In this document: piece by piece, positions 27,204 to 40,000 of the stretch
How the letters are laid out: every line of letters starts with the position of its first letter
Numbering within the stretch: the first letter of the stretch is position 1
Assembly: GCF_022539665.2 (NCBI RefSeq)
Contig: NC_081337.1
Span: forward strand, 7,354,679-7,418,678
Direction: 5' to 3'
Length of the DNA stretch: 64,000 nucleotides
From: Daphnia carinata
Lineage: Eukaryota; Arthropoda; Branchiopoda; Diplostraca; Daphniidae
Program-made: the position numbers and the translations under genes
Notes under the pieces: generated by a model
What the model was told of the DNA's origin: nothing
The model's database searches: none
What the model saw: the letters and a program-made list of their open reading frames with translations, nothing else

Positions 27204-30200
27204 CCTTCGAGAAATCTTTCACGCATTGTGCGCTTCTTGTACCATTTCGCTAGACTATGATTGTGCTGGTGCGGAAAGATGGAGGACAACACACAACTCG
27301 ATTTTTCTTCTCCCCCCCTTTTTCTTTTTTTTTTTTTTTATTGACCGCAACTGCTCTACATGAGCTCTAACTCCAAGCGACCCCAATTCCCTACCGTGCC
27401 CGAAAACTTGGTCGTCCGTGTATCATACTGGCAATGTCCCGACAAAATTCCCATCAGATCGTTCGGGATCGCCCTGTGCACCGCCAGACCTCGCGGCCGC
27501 TCTCTACAACTACAGCGTTACATGGCCCAATATAGAATAATCGACTAGATACCCAGGATGAGTTTTACGCCTTTTTCGTTCTCTCTTTTCTTTCTTTTTT
27601 TTTTTTTTAAGATAAGCACATGAGCGACTCGATGCGTTTTATGCAAATGTTTCTCGTGTAAAAAAGAGGGCTGTGCGTGGGTCGCTGATATGCCGACACC
27701 GGAACTATAGCGACAGACGCACACAGATAAAGAGAAAACATGGCGAAAGAAGAAGAAAAGAACGAAGAGGGATCATTTGTCAGATTCAAGAAGAGACATA
27801 GACAGCCAGAGAAAAAGAGAGGCCCTCTTATTTTTCATGCTTTCGTTTCTTGTCGCCTTCTCCTGTTTTTATATGTTAAGCTCTGGAGGAAAAAAAAAAA
27901 GGAAAAGGGACTTAAAGTATCCTTGTTGATATCGAATAGGCAATGGCAGCCAAATGCGCTGCGCCAATCGAATCTCGTCCGCGTCCGCGCATCGTCAAAC
28001 GCAACGTCTTCCAACATTTATACGAGTGTGGGGGGGGGGGGGGGGTATCACGACTTTCTTCTATACCAAACATCTGTGCCACCAGAACCTTGACATACAC
28101 ATACACACAAAAAAAAAAGAGATCAGGATGTAAAAAAAAAAAAAAAGAATAAGAAGCGGAAAGCCTTTGCTTGCTCGATTGCGCTGTAGGAAAAATCAAC
28201 AATTTTTATAGGCTAGTAATATTTTATACACAATGAATTTAAAGTGTTTTTGCCGATAACCTATTCGGTTTATAGCATTAGCTTTCAGGCTTCCATCGCG
28301 TCAATGACATTGACTGCGATTGGCAATACGGATGGTCTCAGTTTCAAAAATGGATTTGAACACTTTCCGTTTGTATGTTTGCTTTAAAAAAAATGTATTA
28401 AAATTGGACGTAGGCTGAAATCAATAGTTTTGGATTGACCAAAATAAGGGAAGGGGGAAATATTTCAAAACGGATGTCATTTTGTACGAGTTTGAAGAAA
28501 AATCGCCTCGTTGCATTTCGTTTCGCACACCATCGAGCTCAGATATCAGCTATCCATTTTTTTTTTCCTCTCCAACTTACAGAAGACGAATCGCATAGCC
28601 CACATCCTGAGCTGGCGTGAAAAAAAAAAGAAGAGAGTGAGCGAAAGAAATGACTTCCGCTTTTTTTTTTTTATAGCTGCACCGGATCTAAGTCTAAAGA
28701 GGAGTGTATATCTAAGCGCCTATATAGATGTTTTTCGGATCAAATAGCTTCATTTCATCCTGGCGTTCTACCCCCAATGTATAACTGCCTCCCTCTTTTC
28801 TATCCCCGTTGTCGAAATTATGCAGACATTACTCTAAGGATAAGAGATTGATAAATACATTCAAAACCTTAGGTGGGCGTAGGCGAAACGAATGTTGTTA
28901 ATGTACAGCAATCGAGTCAAATAGAGCCGCCGAAGACTCAGCCATGAAAATAAACAGAAAAGGCGGCATTTTGGAATCCTAGAGCTCTTTTTTTTTTCGG
29001 TGAAGAAAAAAAAGAAGGGGGAATTCAGCATTTGATCCTATACAACAGCAAACAGACATCTGAAACCCAGAGACTAATACCCCGTCATTCAAAAGGCCTC
29101 CATAACGCCTACGCTTATAATCGATCGCATTCAGAGCCTGGGATGTCTTTCTTCGAACGCTATACCACGCCTTCCTGATTATTGTAATCAAGAAGAAAGA
29201 AGGGTGTGTTGAGCCGGGCACGAGCTGACACGAAGATAGGTGACACATGACACGCCAGCAGAAAACGGGATCCCCCCCCAAAAATGAGCCGTCCATCTCG
29301 TAACTTGGATGTAAGCAAAGAAAGAATGAGGCATTGAGCGACGATCGGTTGACAGACGGATTGGCTAAAACACATTACGTCACAGTGAACCGATTCTTAC
29401 TGTATAAATAGTAAACTTGTTGATAGTCAAGAGGAAAAAAAAAAGAATATAAGGGAACGATCACGAACTTGACCGATCACGAACCCTGCTGTACAAAAAA
29501 AAAAGAAATGGGAAGAAAACTGAGGATGCACCAGTTCTACATAATGTACTTTGACTGACTAGAAAAGATTATTAATTGCTGGTGCCAATAAAATAGATGT
29601 TAAATCTTTGTTGAAACAAGATGTCTTTATTTTTCTGAATAGCTGTCCAACACGCCGTGACGCCACTCATTCGATATACGCCAACGCGTAGTTGGCCAAT
29701 TTCAATCTGCGCAATTGCGTATGGACATTATTACACGAAAAACGCTTGCATGTTGGACGCATTCTATTCTCTTTCGTGATTCGTTGCTGTTTTATTTTAT
29801 TTGTGTTATTCAATAGTTTATTGGACAACGCCAACAGTAGACTGTAATTAGACAAACGGAAAGCTCTGGAAAGTTAACACGTCAACCCGTGTTAATAATT
29901 CCACTCGCCTTGTGTCGATCAATAAAAAAAAATGCGTACAAATCAAATGAAACCGAGGTTGTGCAGCTCTTACTTTAAAAGTAAAAAAAAAAAGGATTTA
30001 AACATCAAAAGAATCACTACACTGTCATGTAAGATGATGCGAATTGGCAGAGTGCCATTTAACTATTGAAAACGAACCCCATTAAAAACAAAAATGTTGT
30101 GCACCAAAATGAAACAAGTTCGAAACGGTGAATCCATCCGGGAACTTAAATTTTGTTTAAATCAATTTCAGACGAAGGAAACCGGTCTTTTCCTCCCCCT

Positions 30201-31000
30201 TCACATGAAATTACTTCAATGTTCGGTGCATAATTAAATGATGAAAAACTTCCGCTGTTTGAATTGTGTCAGGAAAAAAAACAAAACAAAAATGGGAACA
30301 ATATAGAACGAATTAAAAAAAAAACACCCAAAGCGGAAATAACACCAATAATAGCTGATGAAAATCCGAAAATGAGGTCAGAAATCCATTTCAGTGACAA
30401 AATACACGAACGGAGATTGATTTCGTAATTTTATCAAAGCGTAAAAAAAAACGTCTGGTTCCGCACCGACGCCCGAGCGTCAGACTTGATCCCTCGATCA
30501 CCTATATACAATCGATGCTTGTTCCAGTAAAAAAAGAAATAGTCCGATGACCCTTTCGTGATCCCCACTTCGCATCCATTTTGGTTGGTTTTCATGTTTT
30601 GTATTTCGTTTATTTTCTTCTTGTTCACGGCCTTAATCAAGACAGTATACCTCGAGCCGCTTGCCACGATAGTCCTGACTGATGGATGAGGGGAAAAGAT
30701 ATTGGTAGAAAATCAAGAGGGAAACAATTTTCAATAAGAAAAAGGAGGGAAAAAAAACAGACGAACAAGAAGGAAGAGCACATAGAAGCTGTTTCCTGGC
30801 TGCATGAAACTGCATTGGTTGTTCAATCCTGATCGATGGGTTTCCATCTCCGAGAGCTTTTCGGGGGGCCCGCCTCTGTCTTTTCTCCCTTCGTTCATGT
30901 TTTCTTTCTTTATATATATCACCTCTTCTTACACTTTCTTCCTTCAATTCCTCTCTCACAATCTTTCGTCTTTTTTTTTTCTCTCTCTTTCAAGCTAAGC
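27001..31000. other. non-coding stretch with TC repeat and poly-G
   Basis: No recognisable gene. Contents: (TC)14 at 27173-27200, G16 at 28030-28045, several A or T runs of 9-15, and a doubled 11-mer CGATCACGAAC at 29458-29468 and 29474-29484. Open frames are below 120 codons and unrecognised. Confidence 0.6.
27173..27200. repeat. (TC)14 microsatellite
   Basis: Uninterrupted dinucleotide repeat. Confidence 0.95.
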
Positions 31001-31705
31001 CTTCCACTTATTCAAGTTCACTTCTCCCCGAGTCCGTGTTGCACGGCTCCTACGGCGAATAGATTCCAGTTTTCATGCAAGAATGAGACTAAGAAGCAAA
31101 ATAGCCGTCAAAACAGGGGAAGAAGGTAAGTAAAAAAAAAAATCCAGTTCAAGCATGCACTCTAAATATAGGGCCGAGCCTAGCTCAGCGTGTATAGACC
31201 TATAGGCGGCCAAGGTTAGTTGACATTGAAGACTGACCGTTAGCTCCCACGCACAGCTACTTTCATATCGCTGTATAGCCGGCATTCACGACTACACGTG
31301 CTGGTCTCAGCTGGATCGATGCTTGACGGAAGAGAATTGAAAAAAAGCGTGCATGGTAAGGACCTCATGAAAATCGAAGAGTTACGGGTAGAAAAAAAGA
31401 AAAACTGGAACTAACAGGGTATGTCGATTATACTCATCGAACTTCCACAGCGTCATCCGGCAGGGGAGGATCCCTGATTTGCCTTTTCTCAACGAGGGTT
31501 AAGAAGCTAATAAGGGCATGGAAGACGCAAAAATCATTCAATCAGGCAGTGAACAGACAAGATGAAGACGATGGCGGGTTGTATGTCACAAAAGAAAAGA
31601 AAAAACGAGAACGAAAGTGGATGAGAAAGCAACAAAAGCACAAGAGCTCAAAACTCATCTTGTTTAGTGAAATCCATTCCAGGAGAAGGAAAAAAAAATA
31701 AGGAC

Positions 31706-31829
31706 GGGGGGTGGGGGGGGGGTTCCACCTATATAGGAAAGATTATTGATTGAATTTGAAGCGTCTATCAAATGGCCTCAGTAGCAAATGAGAAAGAAAA
31801 AAAAACTAAGAGAACCCCCCCCCCCCCCC
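31706..31829. repeat. G-tract and C-tract pair, 92 bases apart
   Basis: G6TG10 at 31706-31722 and C15 at 31815-31829 could pair with one another within a transcript or single strand. Confidence 0.85.
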
Positions 31830-33232
31830 TTTCCTTGCTTTCCTAGTAATAAATCGTGGTATCCAATTATTCATTATGACACCGGATCACACACTTGGTC
31901 AATTCAGCGCACGTCTTATAGCAAAGCATCGTATATACTGAAGAATGATGTCTCCAAACCTTTGCGTCCCGCTGTTGTATTCATTATTTCCATATTAAGG
32001 GTAACCCAGCAGCGAGTTAACTATTATAGGACAGTATATATATATGTATATACATATACGCCTATTGTATTCAGTTACGTGATGAATGCTGCTAACCTAA
32101 AACTCAATCACGCTGTGGCTGTGTGTATTGTGTTCGATCCCGGGTGTCTGCTGGCGAATAACGAGGAACGCGCCGGAGGTGCAGCATCCAATCACGCGGC
32201 TTCCCTTGTCCGATTTGATTGATCCAATACTACATTCTACTTCATCCGCCCCTGTTTCTAATTTTCTTCTTTATTTATTTTTTTTTCTCTGGGAAACAGA
32301 CGTGGACAAGAAAATAAAGAAACACCGCCACTTCATCGTAATTATCGCTACCGGCTGTTTGATGAAGATTGTGGCACAGTTGCACAACATTGGGTGCTCT
32401 GACCGGTAAGAACTTGTGATTTAAAAAAGATTACATTTCAGAAAAAGATTAACGATAATTTATAGAGTCAGACACAATTTCAACTTGGGAGTCAAAGTTT
32501 GTAGCCCCAATCGGGCCACATATAAACGACAAATGTTGTTGACATTGCACATTGTGTCGATACGTAGACGTAAAAATGCGCACATACACGTGTATGGTGT
32601 ATAAGAACTAGCAGGAGAAGGAGTTAGTATACCTTGGGCCATAGTTTGTCATTGTCAAGTATTTTCACTATTTGTTTCTACGTACTAGATAATACAAAGG
32701 GACAAATTCAGTTGTGAGGTACGCTCGCGAAGCGCCATCGCTGTGGAAGAAAGTCTAACACGACCAGGAGAGAACAAAGAGAATTGGTTCATCGATGTCA
32801 CCATCGAGAGCTACAAATAGATTAGAAAAATCACGACGTTCAACTTGAAAAATTCATTCTGAATTATCGCTATTCTGACGTATATGCTGTAGAGAAGCCA
32901 TAAAATATGGAGCGCCACCTCATATTTTCACACCGGACGGTAACAGCTTTTCATTGTTCTTGTGCTCATCGTATCAAGCTGCTTGCCTTTCTTTCTCCTA
33001 CGTTCTGTTTATTCCTTTTTTTTTCTCGCTGATATTATGTTAGTAATACAGCGCACCGAGCTCCGACCACTTGGCCTGTCATATATATAAGCTTCCATTT
33101 TCTTTAGCTTTCCCCCCTTTTTTTGCCTTCCCCAAAGTCCTATTAGATATACGCCATCTTCGGCTTCTTTCCATCCGTTCAAGCCGCCACGCCCCAACTC
33201 TCCGACTTGTTCATCGTCCATATTCCGTAACG

Positions 33233-33259
33233 TATATATATATATATATGTATATATAT
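33233..33259. repeat. TA microsatellite
   Basis: TA repeat interrupted once by TG at its centre. Confidence 0.9.
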
Positions 33260-34873
33260 CCCGCTTTTGGTTGGCAGCAGCGCGTTGCTTGCCGCTCTCT
33301 TTTATAGCCGTTGACCCTGCAGTGGCCTGCATTGCCGCCAACCGCCATCATTACGACCATTTTCATAGAGACTGAATATAAGCCCAAAGCTGGGCTCACG
33401 CTTTTTTATTTAGACGCTTATACAGTATGCCTGTATGTATATATATATATATAAATAATACATATATGTGCTTGTGTGTTTGTAAGTTTCATATATACTT
33501 TGAAGCGGGGCGTAATAGAAAAACAGAAAGTTGGGCATTCAACCTGAACGGAGGCAATCCTTGACGCCTTTTTGGATTATTGAAAAGCCAAGAACGTTTG
33601 TCGTCAAACATTCGACTCAAGATACCGAGATCAATCAAGCCCATGTTAGCCAAGACTTGAAATATGAATAGCAGCTGTCTATATGAAGTGTACAAGTGAA
33701 CGAGTACAAATATAGAGGGGGGGGGGGTGATAAACATCAACGCTATAAAAAGACTATCGATTGCGTGTCGTCAAAATCCAAAAATATATATACATATATC
33801 AACCGTCTCCTTCATTTGGCCTTAAATTTTTTTGATAGAGCTCCCACGTCAATGTCTTGTGGAATATTCTTCATTGCACGGGCTATTTATACACAGCTCC
33901 ATACATAAAAATCAACTCTTCTTTTTTAAAAAATTTATTTCCGTTTCCCTCAGGTTCGTCTTCGCTAGAAAATCCCGACGCATTCAAACAACCGAGGGCA
34001 GTTGCTCGCAAGCTATTTGAGCTTGATCGATCTACATGAAACATGGCCACGAGCTGTCGGACGGACCAACAAGGAGTCACAGGGTGAGAGAAAATCACAC
34101 ACAATGCAGCAGAGACACAAGGACTATAGAAGTGAGGGTCCGCGTGATTAAAACGAGGGACGATGAAACAGGAGGAGTGTCTGTATGAGTTTGCACCGAA
34201 GAGGGAGGAAACATAGGGATATTGCCCGCAACCCGAGAAAGCGGAGACGAGCAACGGCCATTGATTTCCCATTTTTTTCTTTTTTTTCACTAAAGCGTAG
34301 AGGCACTTGCAACGGCCTGATGCGAGACGCAAAAAGAAAAAGTTGTCCTTTGGAAACGGGATATATGTCCCAACGCTTTTGTTATTCTCCACCGATTTTC
34401 ACATGTTCGGCGATATTTGCATTCGCATTTGTTTTCGTGGGTTCACGTTGAGTGTGTGTGCCGCAAAAAGATCTCCAAGACGGCTTAAAAAAAGATAGGT
34501 CTTGTAAGAACTCACGGTCCCGGTTCACTGGGGCTCGACAATCGTCGTTAAGCAAACACGGAGTACGTATTACTACGACTTGGGACTTTTACCTCAGTTC
34601 CATGTGGGTTTAAATGTATAGAACAAAACACTCACGCTTTTAATGCCAATTTCTTTTTTTATTATTTGTGCGAGCTTCTCGTGCAGATGATGAATGAATG
34701 TAACACAAGAGTTCTGATTCCATCTAAATACAAAGAACAGAGCATCTAATTCAATTGATTTCCATTCGGTTTCGTCGTATAGTACGTTGCCTGGAACACT
34801 TGTCTAGAGGGGAAAAAAGTCCCAGGCGGCGTTAATATCGTTCGTAGATGAAAACGGCATGCGACTCGTGTGT

Positions 34874-34896
34874 TGTGTGTGTGTGTGTGTGTGTGT
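34874..34896. repeat. GT microsatellite
   Basis: Uninterrupted TG/GT repeat of 23 bases. Confidence 0.95.
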
Positions 34897-35947
34897 AAAA
34901 GATCCTATATATACGTTTGGAAAGGGGGGAAGGTTGGATCATGCATCACGCGCTCTGGCTCTGACTGGCAGCAGATGATGGAGAGGGCAAGAGGGTATAA
35001 CGTACTTGCTGTCGCCTATTTCCACTCTTCGCCCACCCCCTCTACTGTCATCAATCTGCTGCCTTGCCCTTTATACCAAAAACTTCTTCTTATTTTATTT
35101 CTTTTTTCTTTTTTTTTATTTCGTTACAGAAAACACTCTGAGCCATAAAAGTGCATTAGAAAAATGAATCGAGCCACGACTGATACGGACGCAGACATTG
35201 CCGGTCAGTCGACTCTTTTCTTTTGACTTGGTGATCTGTGTCTCTCTCTTTGGCGTTGACAGACAAAAACATGGAATGCGAAGGAGAGCAAGATAGTACA
35301 AGACACAGGAAACATCGCTGGGAATAGCGTTTGTGTATATTCTTAATTGTGCGCCCGTTACAAAGAGTGGAAATGCGCAAGCTTTAAATATGGAAAGTGG
35401 TTGTCGGCAAATAGGAAGTGACATACATCGCTTCTTATCCATGTCATGTTGTACACTATACACATCAATATGCATGTGAAAGATTAGTTGAATTACCACT
35501 AATCTCATTCTACTATATAGTCAACAAAACTGACATCGAGAATTATGGTTAGTGATGGTTCTGCTGTTAGACTTCAGACGCGTATTGCAACTAAAAAAAA
35601 CGTTTAGCACGAATTCCGTTTTTGCCCTTGTAATCATCAATCAAACGGCCGATATATTTCCTACAACTTTACGTTCCAGTTAACAACGATGATCCAACGT
35701 AGGCGTTCTAAAAGCGTAGTAACTTTCTGTAAAAAAAAAAAAAACCAACAAACAAAACAAAACTCATCGACATCAAAGAACTTTCACAGTTCGCTTATTC
35801 CCATCTTTACGCTTTTTTAAATACATATATATCTACACTGCCAAGGTCGTCATTATATTCTGCCAATCAGTTCCGAGCCGACTGTCGTTCTTATAAGTTA
35901 AGCGCCATACTGTACTGCCTAGGAACTGATAAACAAAAAACACAAGT

Positions 35948-35991
35948 AAAAAAAAAAAAGAGGGGGGGGAGAGAGAGAGAGAGAGAGAAAA
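35948..35991. repeat. 44-base homopurine tract with GA repeat
   Basis: A run of about twelve A, then GAG8 and a GA dinucleotide repeat, with no pyrimidine. This is the type of mirror-like purine tract that can form triplex DNA or bind GAGA-type factors. Confidence 0.9.
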
Positions 35992-36096
35992 TGAACAGCT
36001 AACTGAGTTGACGAGGCAATCAACTCTATAGCGAGTATATACATCCAGAGCACCACAGGAAATATATTCTGTGCTGCTGATAATAGAAAAGTTCAG

Positions 36097-36125
36097 CCCC
36101 CCCCCCTTTCTTCCCCCCCCCCTTT
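36097..36125. repeat. 29-base homopyrimidine tract, two C10 blocks
   Basis: C10, TTTCTT, C10, TTT without any purine. It lies 106 bases from the homopurine tract on the same strand. Confidence 0.9.
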
Positions 36126-37000
36126 AGTTCTTTGCTCGTTGCAGTCTATATATATTATTATTATCCAGCTGCACTCCCGCCCAGTTCTTGGGTAATATGC
36201 GGCCTGCGTGAAGAAGGGCGTTAAGCGTGAATGGCTTGATTATGCCGCGTGCATTTACTTGCCACTGTACTTTGGTGTTCAATACGATCACTATGTCACG
36301 ACGAGAAGCGTGAATTTCGGCAAGCACAGCCTTGGCTTTTGGTTCTGGAACACTTGTCCCCTCGATATAGAGCACCCTCCACTATGCGCATAATAAAAGA
36401 AAGAGCGATAACATGAAAGATGGGATACCAACAGCTAAGAGAATTAGTCGGAAAGAGAAAGCGAAAAACGGGTGCGGGAGTATAATTTAGCGGGACTGCG
36501 GGCGAGAGCCTTTCGTCTATCTAGCCGTCGTTTGCTTTGGTCTATGATCTACCTCCACACGGACCCAAAGTACAGCAGGGCTGCACGCCCACACTTTAAA
36601 CAAGAAAAATGTCTACGTGTGTACGTACACAAACACGAAAGGCAGGCACTATCGACCCGCGTACACTTGCACGCCTTATTCATACTATGCCGAATTATTA
36701 TTATTATTATTTTTTTTTTAATAGAATGGTTTAATTCTCTTTGCCTCTTGATTCTTAACTTTTTATTCTTGGTTGTAATAGCCCATTATTTTTGTTACTT
36801 TGTACTGTGCTGCGCGCTGCTGTTTGGCTTTAATATGACTGGTCGGCTGTGTATAATAACGATGAAGGTATAACAAAGTGTGCGCCTTTTCGCTGTAAGT
36901 CTGTAAAATACAAGAGCGAACCGTCACTTGTTATAGCCTTTATTTATACGTACATTTGTGTGTACAGTTACGCTGTTCGTTGTGTAGTCCTGACTGATTC

Positions 37001-40000
37001 TCAAGCCATCGGCTGCCCTTTTGCTTACTTTGCAAAATAGACGTCCCTTTTTTTGGTTTATCATCAGGCTGGTTTATAGATGGACTCACTGGTATATGGT
37101 CGAGAATCAATAATTCAATCATTCAACATTAACCAATACGGCCAAGTCAAGGTATAGACGCATTGGCCGTTGTACGTCTATTTATTCGATGCAGACGCAC
37201 ATCACGAATAATGCAAAACTATTATTACAATCTGGCACGATTGTTCCAAATTTTAAATCATCAAACATTCCAGACGTTGGTTGTTTTAAATGAAGCAAGC
37301 CACCAATCGATGCACAACGTTTTCGATCGCCCAATCTACTACGTCCATCTCGTACTGGACGTGATTATCCTCGTGGCACTGATCAATGGTCAGTTTGTCA
37401 CGTTGGGAAGCCGCTGTAGCTGAGAAGCACGCACATTTTGAACGCAGATAACCTAATCTGCATCATCCGGGGTTTATTCCATGGCTAACACCGATAAACA
37501 AAATTAGTTGAGGTAAATTGCTAAAAATAAGAACTCGACCACAGTAATGCGATGTTTTTAGGATTACCGGTCAGGTATAATCATATCGAATTATTAGACT
37601 CGTTACCTCTCTGTTTTTCTCGTTTCATTTATGGACGCATACGTTGGCCGTGAGAGAATGATGATTAAACCGGCCCTATAAGGTCTACTATCCTATTCAT
37701 TAGTCATAAGGCTATCGTCTGTTAGTAAAACGCAATGACACAGGCCACATGTACACGTTGAATCGACTGGCGGCACCATCTTTTACAGAAGCTTCGCATT
37801 TGTTACATCAAGTTGCTAGGATGAACTAATCAACTCGGCCAAAAACCGAAACAAATAAGAACGGAAAATAAAAGAGAAAAGGAAACAGGGTCGATTGACT
37901 GTGTGTGTACCACTGCAGCAATCATGTACTGGAATTGATGAACGGGGGCGGAAGAGGGAAAGGCTGTTGTCGACTAAAGTTAATCGAATGAGCCGAACAT
38001 TGGACAAGGGCGACGATGACGTCCAAACAGCAGTTGCCTCCGCATTAGCAGCTCGTGGCAATTGCGGATGAAAAAGAATAAAAAGCCAGAGGATGAAAAT
38101 GCGTGGTTAGGATGCATACGTCTAAAGTTAGGAGTTGGTGAACACAGCAAAACGATGTAGAGACTCACGCTCTACATGTGTTGACGAAGGAACCTGAGCA
38201 AGCAAATAAGAAGAAGAAACAACTGAACGATTTGCCCCCCCCCCCCCTTTTCCTAAACCTTTTACAACCCCAACACCGTCACAGTTTTTCTTTGGCCTCT
38301 TCTTAGGTTACCAGCTAAAGCGAACCCATTACATTTTAGCCAAAGACGACGACAACGTCCATTAGCGTCAGCAATCAGGAGAGCGGCGCTTCTGTTTACT
38401 CTCTCTGTGTGATGTCGTTCTTTTATACTGGCTCCTCGTTCTCATCCGTCCTCCTTCCCCTCCGCTCTTCACAAGTAGCACCATCAAGCTCCTGCTGTTG
38501 CTACTGCTGCATCGATCGTGTCAGAAGAAGAACGAATTTTTCTCGCATCACCTCCGTCGTTTCTCCAACTCTTATTTTTCTCCTTTGTTTATCGTACACA
38601 TTAGCAACTCATCTCATTTTAAAATAGACCATTGATAAACATAAATCTATGACTGATTCATCTTATTGTCAGAGTCTGCTTGCCAATTCCGTGCCTTTCG
38701 TTGCACTAAATCTAAACGACAAGAGGCGTTACGCTCATTAAAACAGATTGATTTGCGTCGATGTTTAGGCTGGCGTTCACAAACGATGTACAATTGTACT
38801 TCTTTTGTTTTTCCTGTATATATATATATATATATCACCATCTAAGGCGTTGTGTTTTTGTCTTGAACGTTCCTGTGCTGCACGGTGACCGCCCTAACAG
38901 CACAGAAACGGACTCTACACCCTCTGCCTTTGTGACTTGGTCGCCATCACCCTCATCCAATTTCATCGCAGCCGGGCCGGAGCTGCGGCAGCTATTCCCC
39001 GGGAATTGATCCACTGATTGCTGCCACTATGCTAAAGGGTGGAGAGAAATAAAATATAAAAAAAAGAAAGTGTATTGTATAAAGAAGAAAAGAAAAGCAC
39101 GCGGAAGGTGATGAACTTGCTGTTAGCGATGCGTTGCAGTTAATACTAAAACCGCTAAGGGCTGCTACGGTCCGTCTTAAACCGGACGATTCAACGCCGG
39201 CACATGATTTCCCTTTACATCTTCTCGCAATTCTCTTCCGCAGGGCGGCAGCGTATTAGCGCCAGACGACTTGATAGAACTTTAGTATTTTTTTTTTCTT
39301 TTTCGTATCGCCTGCAGTTCATGTATGAGATGTCCCATCTGGCGTCATGAGGATGGCGTCCAACTGCCGCCGGGAGCCGCTCCGTTGCCCAACAGCCAGC
39401 GATGCCAGTGCAGCATTTTTTCTTTTTTTTTTCGTGAAAGTATATATGTAGACAACAGAGGCAAAGTACAGTGCTAGTACGGGAGGGGGGGGGGGCGGAG
39501 AAGGGGAGCAATAGCCTTTGCTGCTGCATCCGGTGTGCAGCCCGTACGTGCACACATCCTTTATGCACTCGCTTGGTCTGGTTTTACATTGGCCCGTCCT
39601 GTGGGGTGGGCTACCATAAGCAAGCGGAGCCGATCGATTGACGACGCCACCACCATCGCTCACGGCAGCTCTTTCTCGGATGTAGTTGGCAATGCAGCAG
39701 GCAACTGCTGCTGATGAGTAGCCAATTCAATAAACGAGATCTTATTCACGATTAATTCGGATGTGAGTCAAGACACATCAACTCGCTTTATCGATTTGCC
39801 AATTGAAACTTCGTTTCACTTTCTTTTTACGTGAGTTATGCAATCATTTTAGAGCTATCAGATGTCTATTGCATGTAAAAACTAGTCAACCAAAACTCAG
39901 AAACATGAAAAATATCCAGAGATCAGATGAAGCTATCAATTAAACGTCCTAACCTACTACTGAAAGAGCCCCTTTTTTTAATTAGAATCGAATAAAAACT

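Larger units (their letters stand above)
31001..37000. other. non-coding stretch rich in G/C tracts and TA repeats
   Basis: No recognisable gene. Contents: G6TG10 at 31706-31722 and C15 at 31815-31829. TA repeats lie at 33233-33259 and 33438-33453, G11 at 33717-33727 and a GT repeat at 34874-34896. A 44-base homopurine tract covers 35948-35991, with a C10-T3CT2-C10 tract at 36097-36125. ATT repeats run from about 36692 to 36711. The 133-codon frame at 36472-36873 (+) is very hydrophobic because of T-rich DNA and is not supported. Confidence 0.6.

Noticed and set aside
32125-32150. TTCGATCCCGGGT, resembling a tRNA T-arm.
   Set aside because: The flanking bases cannot form the five-pair T stem, and no acceptor or D-arm is found at the proper distance.
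36472-36873. 133-codon frame with a strongly hydrophobic C-terminal half resembling membrane segments.
   Set aside because: The hydrophobicity follows from ATT repeats and T-rich DNA; no family resemblance.
38467-38480. TAGCACCAT, matching the seed of the miR-285/miR-29 family.
   Set aside because: Only the seed matches and the flanking sequence does not fold into a precursor hairpin by inspection.
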